From: Tamlana sp038148895
GTDB lineage: Bacteria; Bacteroidota; Bacteroidia; Flavobacteriales; Flavobacteriaceae
Assembly: GCA_038148895.1 (NCBI GenBank)
Contig: JBBVGQ010000001.1
Direction: 5' to 3' (one strand)
Length of the DNA stretch: 64,000 nt
Both the position numbers and the translations under genes were made by a program. Under the pieces are notes generated by a model. It did not search any database. It saw only the letters and a list, made by a program, of their open reading frames with translations, and had not been told where the DNA came from. This document shows positions 8,113 through 17,500 of the stretch, in pieces (the stretch's first letter is position 1; every line of letters begins with the position of its first letter).

Positions 8113-9378
8113 ATGATACTAAAAAAAAGAGCTTTAATACTATGGTTATTCTCCATAGCTCTAATTTCCCCGGCGCTACTAATTGGTCAAAATGAAGAAT
8201 TTAAACCAACCTTCAAATGGAACCTCACCTCTCAATTTTGGTTGAGATATTCTGAGCTAAACGATGGCTCTGTAATCCATGGCGAGCCCACATCCGAGTT
8301 TCTTGATATATCTATCCGAAGATTGCGAATTCCCGTATCTTCACAGATTTCCCCTAAAGTTTATGTGTATGCCATTTTTGGTGGCAATAACTATAACTTT
8401 AAAGGAAAGGATTTCCCACTTGAAGTTTTAGATTTATATGCCGAATACTCCTTTGCTAAATATTTTGAAATCGGGCTGGGCAAATCGGGCTGGCAGGGCT
8501 TGAGCCGTTGGAACATCCGATCTAGCAGTACATTAATGGGCCTTGATTCGCCACTTTTCACCCTAAACTCTGTTGAGATAAATGATGATATAGGGCGCTT
8601 ATTCGGTTTTTGGGTTAAAGGTCAAGCAGGAAAATTCGATTATAGAATGGCCTTTAATAGGCCTTTCTTTGTAACCGCCATTCCAAACGGTGTTGTAAAC
8701 TTTGCAAATAACAAACCGAGGGTAAAAACATCGGCTTATGTAAAATATCAGTTCTTTGAACACGAATCCAACAAATCTGCCTATCAAGTTGGTACGTACA
8801 TGCAAACTAAAAAGGTTTTTAATATTGGGGCTGGATTTCAATTTCAACCCGATGCTATGAGTGATGGAGATGCCAATCTTCCTGAAACAAATATTTATGA
8901 TATTTCACATTTTTCCGCGGACTCTTTTTTAAACCTTCCATTGGCCAACGGTAATGCCATAACCGCTTATTTAGGTTATTACAGTTATGATTTTGGAAAA
9001 GACTACATTAGAAATGTTGGTGCCAACAATCCCACAACGGGCGGCGGAACAGATTTTAATGGTTCCGGTGTAGCCTTTCCAATGATTGGCACAGGCACCA
9101 CTTGGTACGGACAGTTTGGCTATGCGTTTAAGCAAACCAAAATTCTCAACCACATGGCGGTGATTCAACCCAATATTGCCATACAGCATTCTGATTGGGA
9201 CGCTTTGAATGATAGCATGACCGTTTATGATTTTACCGTTAACTTTTTTGTGAACGGCTCGCATAAAGACAAGATAAGCCTTGGTTACCAACATCGTCCA
9301 ATATTTGATGCGAACACTTTACAACAAAAAGACTATAAGGGAATGGCAGTAATGCAGTACCAGATTTCGTTAAATTAA
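8113..9378 (+). CDS. Outer-membrane porin-like protein
   Basis: I place the start at 8113 rather than the in-frame ATG at 8050. From 8113 the N-terminus is a good signal peptide (MILKKRALILWLFSIALISPALLIGQ), and a -7 promoter element lies between the two ATGs. The 421-residue product has alternating aromatic beta-strands throughout and resembles the phosphate-selective porin O/P-like group of Bacteroidota (FLDISIRRLRIPVSSQISPKVYVY segment). It would form a channel in the outer membrane. The substrate cannot be read from sequence. It converges on the epimerase gene with an 18-base gap and no clear terminator. Confidence 0.8.
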   Translation: MILKKRALILWLFSIALISPALLIGQNEEFKPTFKWNLTSQFWLRYSELNDGSVIHGEPTSEFLDISIRRLRIPVSSQISPKVYVYAIFGGNNYNFKGKDFPLEVLDLYAEYSFAKYFEIGLGKSGWQGLSRWNIRSSSTLMGLDSPLFTLNSVEINDDIGRLFGFWVKGQAGKFDYRMAFNRPFFVTAIPNGVVNFANNKPRVKTSAYVKYQFFEHESNKSAYQVGTYMQTKKVFNIGAGFQFQPDAMSDGDANLPETNIYDISHFSADSFLNLPLANGNAITAYLGYYSYDFGKDYIRNVGANNPTTGGGTDFNGSGVAFPMIGTGTTWYGQFGYAFKQTKILNHMAVIQPNIAIQHSDWDALNDSMTVYDFTVNFFVNGSHKDKISLGYQHRPIFDANTLQQKDYKGMAVMQYQISLN

Positions 9379-9395
9379 TCCGTTCTAGACATCAA

Positions 9396-10412
9396 TTAGA
9401 GCAATTCAGATCCAGAGCCATAACCTTCTGGAAATATAATTTCACCGTTTTGAAATTGAGCCCCTGAAGCAATATCCGTTGCCAAAAGCATGGCTCCATC
9501 CGCATCTATATAATCCAAAAGCGGAGCTAGTTGTACCAAGTTTGAAATGCCTATTGAAGATTCTGTCATGCAACCAGCCATGATTTTTAAGTTTAGCTCC
9601 CTAGCCTTTTGAATCATTTTTAAGGCCGGGGTGATGCCGCCACATTTCATTAATTTGATATTAATACCGTCAAAAAATTCAGCGCATTTTTGGATATCTT
9701 CTACCTTTTGGCAACTTTCATCTGCTATAATTGGAAGCGCTCCTTTTTCTCTTAAAATCTTCATCCCTTCCCAATTATCGCCACGAAGCGGTTGTTCTAT
9801 AAATTCAACACCCAATTCCTTCAATGTTTTTGAATTTTGAATGGCCTCCTCCACTTCCCAAGCGCAATTGGCATCAACTCTAAATACGGCGTTAGTCACT
9901 TGTCGCAATTGCCTCATTATTTCCAAATCGTTACCAACCCCTAATTTAATTTTATAAATCGGCCATGGTTTTTGCTTGATTTTTTCAATCATTACCGAAA
10001 TACCATCAATACCGATGGTGTAATTGGTTTTTGGCTCACGTCTTTCTTTTGTAATCCAGTAACTTCTCAGTGTTCGCTGATTTTTTCTAGCAAAATAATC
10101 CCAATAAGCACAATCAATGGCTGAAAGAGCAAAATAGTTATGTTTTAGATTGGGTTCAATATGTTGCCAGAGTACTTCTGGATGCTTCCCCATTTGAGTC
10201 AAAATTTCGGTCTTCACATTTTCGATTGAAGATTTTAAATCTTCGATAGTAGTGCCATAATAAGCATTTACCGTTGCTTCACCAAATCCTGTTGTTATAC
10301 CATCTGAAATTGACACGATGAGAGCGTCTTGAACATTTATGGTATGCCTGGAAATGGTGAATGGGTGTTTTAACGGCAATTGAAAATGGGTGGTTGACAG
10401 CTTGAATTTCAT
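9396..10412 (-). CDS. Dipeptide epimerase (L-Ala-D/L-Glu type)
   Basis: Enolase-superfamily enzyme, 338 residues. Visible active-site residues are the acid/base KxK pair (Lys154 and Lys156), metal ligands Asp180 (RVDAN), Glu206 (FIEQPL) and Asp231 (ADES), and Lys253/Lys256 in NIKLMKCGG. The C-terminal DAD motif near residue 296 is typical of the dipeptide epimerase subgroup, which recycles murein peptides by epimerising L-Ala-D-Glu to L-Ala-L-Glu. The family is certain and the substrate is inferred. No peptidoglycan genes are adjacent. Confidence 0.88.
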   Translation of the reverse strand: MKFKLSTTHFQLPLKHPFTISRHTINVQDALIVSISDGITTGFGEATVNAYYGTTIEDLKSSIENVKTEILTQMGKHPEVLWQHIEPNLKHNYFALSAIDCAYWDYFARKNQRTLRSYWITKERREPKTNYTIGIDGISVMIEKIKQKPWPIYKIKLGVGNDLEIMRQLRQVTNAVFRVDANCAWEVEEAIQNSKTLKELGVEFIEQPLRGDNWEGMKILREKGALPIIADESCQKVEDIQKCAEFFDGINIKLMKCGGITPALKMIQKARELNLKIMAGCMTESSIGISNLVQLAPLLDYIDADGAMLLATDIASGAQFQNGEIIFPEGYGSGSELL

Positions 10413-10582
10413 GTTTTAAAAATAGGAAAAGTATAAAATTTTAGGCGGTGAAACGGTATCTGTTTCAATAAAAATAATTCAACTCATGTAAATATATGAA
10501 TCCCAAAAAAACAAGTTCATTGGGTGATTTCCAGATACTTGCACGATTAATTATGTATATTTAATATGAAATTTAACCAACC

Positions 10583-11716
10583 ATGAATTTCAATATTTAT
10601 AATATTATCATTATAGCGGGTATTTTGCAAGGATTCATTTTTGTTGCCGTTGTGTTATGCTCCAAAAAATACCAATCGAAAAGCACATTATTTCTTACTG
10701 GCTTAATTTTCTGTTATTCAGCGAGTATACTCATCTATATTCTTCCAGATATCGGTCTAATATCATTAACAGAAGCCTATAGGTACCTTTTTCTACCTTT
10801 TGCCTCTATTATCCCTGTCCTCATTTATTTTTATGTGATTTATTTTTTAAATCCGTCCTATAAATTTTCGCTAACAGACAAGCTACTGTTCTTGCCTTTT
10901 GTCTTATTTCTTTCAGTTTTTATTGCATACAAGGCTTTCATTTTGTTTGGCATAGAAGCAATGGAGACAATTACCTCTACCTTTAAATTTTGGATTTACT
11001 TCAACGAAATTTTTTCTGTTTTTTATTCCATAGTCCTTATAGGAATTTTAATGGTTAAAGTGTTTAAGTATGGCGCTTCAAAAGAAAAGTTTGATTTAAA
11101 ATTTATTCGTCCAGGATTAACCTGGTTAAAAACTATGCTCATCTTCATTTACGTTTTTGTTTTTGTTTGGGGGTATTTGACTTATGTAAATATTTTCACT
11201 TCGAGCATTAAAGAAAATCACTTTTATTACCTCTGGATTCCAATGGCAGTAACGATATACCTTTTTGGGCATATTGGCGTCTATAAACATGGCATAATAA
11301 AAGAAAGGCTTAAAATTAGGAACTACATCAACACCAATGAAAAAAACGACAAAAAAGCATCGCACACCAACCAAAATATTAAAGATTTTGAAAATTATCT
11401 GATAAACGAAAAGGCTTATTTGGATTCTAATTTATCGTTGGAAAGTGTGGCCGACCATCTCAAATTAAGCCCCAGCTATTTGTCAAGAATCATTCATAGC
11501 CATCTTGATACAAGCTTTTCAGATTACGTTCACAGCTTAAGGGCAAAGGAAGCTCAAAACTATTTATCAAATCCAGAGTTTTCAAAATACACTATGGTGG
11601 CCATTGGTCTTGAAGCTGGCTTTAATTCTAGATCGGCATTTTTTAACATCTTCAAGAAAGAAACAGGAAAAACACCTTTTCAATACAAAAAGGAATACCT
11701 TAAAAATGATTTATGA
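10583..11716 (+). CDS. AraC-family regulator with N-terminal membrane domain
   Basis: 377 residues. The N-terminal 230 residues contain about six to seven hydrophobic helices (for example 8-28, 37-57, 65-88, 97-117, 133-158, 180-203, 212-228). The C-terminal 100 residues are an AraC/XylS DNA-binding domain: two helix-turn-helix units, LSLESVADHLKLSPSYLSRIIH and YTMVAIGLEAGFNSRSAFFNIFKKETGKTPFQYKK. Such membrane-anchored AraC proteins are common in Bacteroidota and probably sense an envelope or membrane signal. A single gene; the target is unknown. The lipoprotein at 11883 could be controlled by it, but nothing in the sequence proves this. Confidence 0.88.
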   Translation: MNFNIYNIIIIAGILQGFIFVAVVLCSKKYQSKSTLFLTGLIFCYSASILIYILPDIGLISLTEAYRYLFLPFASIIPVLIYFYVIYFLNPSYKFSLTDKLLFLPFVLFLSVFIAYKAFILFGIEAMETITSTFKFWIYFNEIFSVFYSIVLIGILMVKVFKYGASKEKFDLKFIRPGLTWLKTMLIFIYVFVFVWGYLTYVNIFTSSIKENHFYYLWIPMAVTIYLFGHIGVYKHGIIKERLKIRNYINTNEKNDKKASHTNQNIKDFENYLINEKAYLDSNLSLESVADHLKLSPSYLSRIIHSHLDTSFSDYVHSLRAKEAQNYLSNPEFSKYTMVAIGLEAGFNSRSAFFNIFKKETGKTPFQYKKEYLKNDL

Positions 11717-11882
11717 TTTTTCAGGTCCCCCATTTTTTAGAATTCACCGGGATTACTCGCATCCCATAATAAAGTCCAGATAATTGACATCCTCAAAAAA
11801 CTGGAGCATTTTAGGGGTAATTTGGCTAACTTAACTAGATTATTCTATTAACCAACATGTTTTAATCTTAAAATCAACAAAA

Positions 11883-12386
11883 ATGAAAAAGCTATTACTC
11901 TCACTCTCAATTCTTCTTATTTTTTCCTTTTACAATTGTAGCGAGGACGACGGTGCTACCCTAGTATACTTAAGGGCAGCAATTCACACTAATTGCAACA
12001 ATGACCAAAACTTTTCAGGTACCGACATCTATGGTTACGAAGTAAATGATGACTATATTGGCACTTATTGGCAGGTAGGCGCTCACCCTGCCAATGCAGT
12101 TGATGAAGAACCCGATTTGGGCATGAACATTTTTAACGCCGACTTGGAATCCGGCGACTATTCCATTACTGGGGATTCATGGTCCGCCAACTCAGTATTT
12201 GTTTACTATATTGATGCCCAAGGCAATCAATATGTGAGCTACACCAATCTTGAAGGTGTGGTAGACATTTCGAACGATGGCTCTACAGTAACTATAAAAG
12301 TAACTACAAACGTGACACTTTATAATTATGAAACACAACAGACCATTTGTGTTTCAAATTTTGAAGCAAGGATAGCGATAAATTAA
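11883..12386 (+). CDS. Hypothetical lipoprotein, 167 aa
   Basis: A signal peptide with a lipobox (hydrophobic stretch ending FYNC, Cys19) marks a lipoprotein. The SEDDG stretch after the Cys is acidic, as is typical of surface-exposed Bacteroidota lipoproteins. The rest is beta-rich with many Asp and Tyr and two further Cys (in IHTNCNN and QQTICVSN) that could form a disulphide. I do not recognise the family. It has its own strong terminator at 12409-12444. Confidence 0.8.
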   Translation: MKKLLLSLSILLIFSFYNCSEDDGATLVYLRAAIHTNCNNDQNFSGTDIYGYEVNDDYIGTYWQVGAHPANAVDEEPDLGMNIFNADLESGDYSITGDSWSANSVFVYYIDAQGNQYVSYTNLEGVVDISNDGSTVTIKVTTNVTLYNYETQQTICVSNFEARIAIN

Positions 12387-12408
12387 TAGTTTGATATGCG
12401 CATTTTTT

Positions 12409-12444
12409 AACGAAACGGCACCATTTTATTGGTGCCGTTTCGTT
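12409..12444 (+). terminator. Intrinsic terminator after the 11883-12386 lipoprotein
   Basis: A perfect 15-bp stem (12409-12423 with 12430-12444) with a 6-base loop. The trailing T-tract is short. It lies 23 bases after the stop codon. Confidence 0.75.
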
Positions 12445-12653
12445 TATTGAATATGTATTAGACTTGCTAAGATTGTTCTACTATGAGCACAATGAGGTTG
12501 ACTAAATAACCTTGTAAAAACCATTAAATCCTTTGACTTACTTACAATTTATTATTTCATAGGTTAATATAAAACGAACAAATAGATTGATTCCTTTTAA
12601 AACCTTAAAATTAAAATCATTTTTTTTGTGAAATTGTTAATTGTGAAATAGCA

Positions 12654-12688
12654 TGCAAATAAAATTGAGCAGACTATGAATATTTGCA
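12654..12688. promoter_or_regulatory. Inverted repeat over the -33/spacer region of the gat promoter
   Basis: TGCAAATA (12654-12661) and its exact inverse TATTTGCA (12681-12688) are separated by 19 bases. The pair encloses the -33 TTG and directly abuts the -7 element. It has the geometry of an operator for a dimeric repressor; the protein is unknown. Confidence 0.4.
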
Positions 12689-12696
12689 TATCTTTG
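12665..12696 (+). promoter_or_regulatory. Promoter of the gat leader operon (TTG-N21-TATCTTTG)
   Basis: TTG at 12665-12667, 21 bases, then TATCTTTG at 12689-12696, an exact TAnnTTTG match. The predicted start site is near 12702, only a few bases before the leader ATG at 12709. Confidence 0.75.
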
Positions 12697-12708
12697 AGGC
12701 GCAACAAG

Positions 12709-12756
12709 ATGAAAAACAATAATAACAATAATAATTTCAATAATCCTAATTTTTAG
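12709..12756 (+). CDS. Asn-rich attenuator leader peptide, 15 aa
   Basis: ATG at 12709, stop TAG at 12754-12756. The product reads M-K-N7-F-N2-P-N-F: ten of fifteen residues are Asn (eight AAT, two AAC codons), including seven in a row. It sits about 7 bases after the predicted start site and is followed by overlapping antiterminator and terminator stems, then by the genes for Asn-tRNA synthesis. Its composition matches the amino acid whose tRNA the operon makes, as in the classical trp and his leaders. It is most probably a sensor of Asn-tRNA(Asn), not a functional protein. It has no Shine-Dalgarno sequence, which is normal here. Expression has not been shown. Confidence 0.85.
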   Translation: MKNNNNNNNFNNPNF

Positions 12757-12760
12757 GGTC

Positions 12761-12799
12761 AGGAAGGTTATTGTTTATAAAATATGTAAAAGCCTTCCT
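12761..12799 (+). promoter_or_regulatory. Antiterminator stem of the Asn attenuator
   Basis: 12761-12769 (AGGAAGGTT) can pair with 12791-12799 (AGCCTTCCT): nine pairs with one G-U. The 3' arm is the left arm of the terminator, so the two structures exclude each other. A ribosome finishing at the leader stop (12754-12756) would cover roughly to 12768 and mask the 5' arm. Separately, 12714-12722 inside the Asn codons is exactly complementary to 12768-12776, which could give a competing early hairpin. Confidence 0.7.
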
Positions 12800-12818
12800 A
12801 ATGTGGAAGGCTTTTTTT
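12791..12818 (+). terminator. Attenuator terminator before gatC
   Basis: An 8-bp perfect stem (12791-12798 with 12805-12812), a 6-base loop and seven T. It lies 35 bases after the leader stop and 18 bases before the gatC ATG, so it can only act on the downstream operon. Confidence 0.88.
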
Positions 12819-12836
12819 AATCTAAAAATTTAAGAC

Positions 12837-13100
12837 ATGAGCAAAATTATGACAGTCGATGTATTGTCGAGCATTAAAGGAGCACAGCCCAGTGAGGCGG
12901 TAAACAAGTTATTTGAAGTAATTAAAAATGCCAACGCGTCAAATGATAATGCATCCATTAATCGTAATAGCGTGTCTTTTGATAGTTTACGAGACGATGT
13001 GGTAATTCACAGTTCAGAAATCGAAAAGAAAATCATCATCGAAAACTTTCCAAAAGAAAAAAACGGCTACTTGGTGGTTTCTAAAGTTATAGAAGAATAA
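12837..13100 (+). CDS. gatC: GatC-like subunit of tRNA amidotransferase (divergent)
   Basis: 87 residues, the usual GatC size, directly before gatA (2-base gap). The C-terminal half follows the GatC pattern: LRDDVV (51-56), then SS (59-60), N-F-P (70-72), NGY (76-78) and V-x-KVIE (81-86). GatC is the small subunit that wraps GatA and GatB and stabilises the amidotransferase. The N-terminal 30 residues do not match the usual GatC helix well, and residues 31-44 contain six Asn. Assignment rests on C-terminal similarity, size and operon position. No other gatC is seen in the window. Confidence 0.75.
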   Translation: MSKIMTVDVLSSIKGAQPSEAVNKLFEVIKNANASNDNASINRNSVSFDSLRDDVVIHSSEIEKKIIIENFPKEKNGYLVVSKVIEE

Positions 13101-13102
13101 TT

Positions 13103-14503
13103 ATGGCCTCTCAAATACATAAGATTCATCAACAATTGGTGAACAAGGAAATCACATGTACGGATTTAGTACAGCAGAAACTCAACTTTCTAAAACAGAA
13201 CACACACAACACGGTCAATTCTCTGCTCGACAAAATGGCATTGGATTTGGCCGCAAAAGTAGATGTTAAAATTGCAAATGGCGAAACCATCGGGTTGCTT
13301 GAAGGTATTCCTTTTGGCATAAAAGACGTGTATATGGTTCAAGGCACCATCACTACTGCCAGTTCAGAATTACTTAAAAACTACAAATCGGCTTACACCG
13401 CAACGGCCATTCAAAAGTTGTTGGATGCCGGCGCCATTCCGGTAGTGAAAGAAAACTGCGATAGTTTTGGTCATGGTTCTTCGAGTGAAAACACCATTTT
13501 TGGTGCCGTTAAAAACGCTATTAAACCAGAGTTGGTTGGTGGTGGTTCCAGTGGTGGTTCTGCGGTTAATGTAGCGTTGGATTACACCGTATTTTCCATC
13601 GGTGGCGATACGGGAGGTTCGGTGCGACAACCTGCTGGATACAACCATGTTTATGGTTTGAAACCTACATATGGACGTATTTCCCGCTACGGATTGATGG
13701 CTTATGCTTCATCAACCGACTGCGTTGGCCCAATTGCCAAATCGGTTGAAGATATTCGCATTGTTTTGAATGTGATGAGCGGACAAGATGCCAAAGACCA
13801 AACCACCTATGCTTCTGAGTCTATTTCGGAAGAGAGCATAGCAACTTCAGAGGGCATTAAAACAGTTGGTTACTTTAAAAACTTTATTGAAAGTGAAGCT
13901 ATTGACAGCAAGGTGAAATCTGACTTTTTAGCCGCCATTGAAAAAATAAAAGCCAAAGGCATTGAAGTAAAAGCATTGGATTTCTTTGAATCAAACACCT
14001 TGGTTTCGACATATTATACCTTAGCCATGGCTGAAACGGCATCTAACCTATCACGGTTGGATGGCACTAATTACGGCAACCGTATTGAATCTGAAAACCT
14101 AAAAGAAACCTATGCAGTAACACGCTCTGAAAATTTTTCGGAAGAAACAAAACGCAGAATTGTCGGTGGAAACCAAGTGCTCTCCCAAGGATTTTCAGAT
14201 GAAATTTATTTAAAAGGATTGGCACTTCGCGACGCCATTTCCAACAATTTTGAAAAAGATTTTAACGAGGTGGATATCATCATTTCACCTGTAACTCCAA
14301 GTACACCGCCAAAAATTGGGGACAGCTTAAAAGACCCGCTGGCCATGTATTTAAGCGATGCCTACACGGTTGGTTTTAGTTTGGGTCAACTACCAACATT
14401 AACCGTACCACAAGGTACCGAAACAGGCATGCAAATTACCGCCGCAAAAAATAACGACGAACTTGTTTTGAAGTTTGCTAACTTCTTAAAAGACACGATA
14501 TAA
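13103..14503 (+). CDS. gatA: Asp-tRNA(Asn)/Glu-tRNA(Gln) amidotransferase subunit A
   Basis: The amidase subunit that releases ammonia from Gln for transfer to mischarged tRNA. At 466 residues it is slightly shorter than the usual 480-490. The amidase-signature triad is intact: Lys74 (FGIKD), Ser149 in GGGSSGGSA and nucleophile Ser173 in DTGGSVRQPAG, with the expected 24-residue spacing between the serines. Start chosen at the ATG 2 bases after gatC. The stop overlaps the gatB start (TAATG), which indicates coupled translation. Ammonia would be channelled to GatB. Confidence 0.95.
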   Translation: MASQIHKIHQQLVNKEITCTDLVQQKLNFLKQNTHNTVNSLLDKMALDLAAKVDVKIANGETIGLLEGIPFGIKDVYMVQGTITTASSELLKNYKSAYTATAIQKLLDAGAIPVVKENCDSFGHGSSSENTIFGAVKNAIKPELVGGGSSGGSAVNVALDYTVFSIGGDTGGSVRQPAGYNHVYGLKPTYGRISRYGLMAYASSTDCVGPIAKSVEDIRIVLNVMSGQDAKDQTTYASESISEESIATSEGIKTVGYFKNFIESEAIDSKVKSDFLAAIEKIKAKGIEVKALDFFESNTLVSTYYTLAMAETASNLSRLDGTNYGNRIESENLKETYAVTRSENFSEETKRRIVGGNQVLSQGFSDEIYLKGLALRDAISNNFEKDFNEVDIIISPVTPSTPPKIGDSLKDPLAMYLSDAYTVGFSLGQLPTLTVPQGTETGMQITAAKNNDELVLKFANFLKDTI

Positions 14504-17500
14504 TGGAACTGGAACAATTAAATGAGTTACTAAAAACTCACGAACTGGAGTTAGTAATCGGTCTGGAGACCCACGTTCGATTGAACACAAAAACAAAATT
14601 GTTTTGTTCGTGCGCGAACGAAGAAACCGACATCCCAAACCAAAACATCTGTTCGGTTTGCACGGGGCAAATGGGCGTTTTACCTGCCGTAAATAAAGAG
14701 GCTGTTAAAAAAGCCATTTATTTTGGAAAAGCCGTAAAATCAACTTTTGAAAATGAAGTGATTTCTTGGGACAGAAAGCATTACGAGTACCCAGATAACC
14801 CGAAAAATATTCAGATTACGCAGTTTCACAATCCAGTGATTCCTGATGGGCAGATTTCGTGTTTCCGAAACGACGGCTCGCAATTTACCGTTAGTCTTTC
14901 CCAAGTTCATATTGAGGAAGATGCCGCAAAATTGATGCACGAAAAGAAAATCTCTTTGGTCGATTTCAACAAAGCTGGTGTGCCGCTAATTGAAATTGTA
15001 ACCACACCTTGTATTCGCCACATTGAGGATGCTTCAACCTACGCACAATACATTCAGCGTATTGTTCAAAATTTAAAAATTTCCGAAGCCAACCTCGAAA
15101 AAGGGGAATTTAAATCGGATGTTTCAGTTTCACTTCGTAAAAAACATACCTACAATTTAAATCCGCGTACCGAAATAAAAAACCTCAACTCGTTTAAGTT
15201 TATGGTCGAGGCTTTAAAGGAGGAAGTTGAAAAACAACTCAACTACTATTTGGAGCACAAGGAGTTTAGGCCCGAACAAACCACCGTACTTTTTGATGCC
15301 GATTTAAAGCAAACAAAAACGATGCGTAAAAAGGAATTTGAGGCCGATTACCGTTTTATTTCGGAGCCCGATTTACCTTTTGTGAATATAAAAAGCGTTG
15401 TAGAATCTATTGATGTGGATGTAAGTTCACTGCCTTTTGCTGTGGAATCTATTTTAATAAAAGGTGGTGTTTTACCGCAGGATGCCAAGTTTTTTACGGC
15501 AGATTCCTTGCGCTCAAAAACCTTTATGCAAATAAATGATGAGCTAAAAGATCCATCGTTTGTAGCCAAAACCTTGGTGAACAATATTGGTGCAGATGAT
15601 TATGGCGATATTCACCGTATTGAGCATTTAATTGAAATTTTTCAGTTGTTCAAAGAGGAAAAAATCACGTCGGTTTTGGTACAAAATGCAATTACCAAAT
15701 ACCTAAAAGATAGAACCTTTGATTACAACCAATATTTTGAAGAGAACACCATTTCCAAAGAAAAAATAGAGGCTTCCATTGCCAAGGTGATTTTAGAAAA
15801 TGAAGCCATTGCCAACGACATTAAAGCGGGCAATCAAGGAAAAGCTGGCATTTTAGTTGGAAAAGTAATTGGCATTATTGGTAAGGGGGCTTCTGGAAAA
15901 GTGATTCGCGAGGGAATTTTGGATGCGCTTTCTGGGGAAGATATAAGCCCGAAGACGCAAAACGGAAGTACAACTGAACAACGAACAACTCCACAACAAA
16001 CTACAAAAAAAGAGGAAGAGGCTCTACCGCAAATTCCTATTGTTGTAAAAGACGAATACAGAACACATCTCATCACCGATATTTCCGATGAAAGTATTTC
16101 TGAAAAGGTAACTTTTTCAGGATGGGTATCAAGTGTGCGCGACCATGGTGAACTTATTTTTATCGATTTGCGCGATTCAAGTACCGAGAAATTCCAAGTG
16201 CGTTTGAGCAGGGAATCGTTCCCAAATTTGGACGAATTGGTAAAACTAAAACCCGAATCGGTTATTAGTGTTTCAGGAACCATCGTTCAACGTAAAGAGG
16301 ACGATTATAACCCTGCGTTAAGAACAGGAAAAATTGAATTGGAAGCCACCAATTTAGATACGTTAAACCTATCTAGAACACTTCCTTTTGAAATAAAACG
16401 AGCCACCAAGTCCAACGAGAACGTACGTTTCCAGTATAAGTTTTTAGACCACAGAAATGACGATGTGCGCCGTGTGATTGTAAACCGCCACAAAGTCATC
16501 AAACTGTTGCGCGACATTTTGGATGAAGAAAATTTCTTGGAAATTGAAACGCCAATTTTAAGTGCTGGAACCGATGAAGGTGCACGCGAATTCATCGTGC
16601 CATCAAGAAAACAGGCAGGTGCGTTTTATACCTTGCCACAAGCACCACAGCAGTTTAAACAAATGTTGATGGTTAGTGGCTACGAAAAGTATTTCCAGAT
16701 TGCCCGTTGTTTTAGGGATGAAGATTCCCGTGGCGACCGCCAACCGGAATTCACGCAATTGGATATTGAAATGGCCTTTGCCAGTATGCAGCAAATTATA
16801 GATTTAAACACCAAAATGTTTAATGAAATTGTCACCAAAATATATGGAAACAAATGGATTTTGCGTCAGTTTGAAGTATTGACCTATAAAGAAACTATGG
16901 ACAGCTATGGCTGTGATAGACCCGATTTACGATTCGGTTTAAAACTTCAAGACATTACCGAAATTGTAAAGGATACCACATTCCAAGTATTTAGTAAACC
17001 TATTGACGATGGCGGTATTGTAAAATGCATTAAAGTTTCGGCTGAAGACCAAGGCAAAAAGCGTTTATCAAAAGGGCAAATTGAAAAACTGACCGCCATA
17101 GCCCAACAACACGGTTTGGGAGGTTTGGCCTATATTATTGTAAACGAAAACGATTTGCAGTCGCCCATTATCAAGTTTTTAGGTGAAGATATTGCCGCAG
17201 GAATCATTAAAACCACCAACGCTCAAGTAGGTGATATTGTGTTTTTCTCGGCTGCCGATTATGCCACGGCCAACAAAGCCTTGGATGCCGTTCGTCAGGA
17301 ATTGGGTAGTATGTTGAAATTAATCAACCCGAAGGAATTGAGACCTGCATGGGTTATTGATTTTCCAATGTTTGAAAAAACCGATGAAGGCCGTTGGACC
17401 TTTACCCACAACCCGTTCTCCATGCCAGCCATTTACGACATTGAAAAACATATGAATGGCAAAGAGGAAGAAATCGGAAGTATCATCGCGCAGCAATACG

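Noticed and set aside
12709..12756. Asn-codon run as mere low-complexity AT-rich sequence
   Set aside because: It has an ATG, a stop, a promoter just upstream, an overlapping terminator/antiterminator downstream, and the encoded residue matches the product of the operon. Chance does not explain all of these together.
15930..16060. GatB-AspRS fusion as a sequencing or read-through artefact
   Set aside because: The linker is an in-frame hydrophilic stretch with no stop in 1111 codons, and both halves are complete with good motifs. A simple lost stop would not normally leave a well-formed linker.
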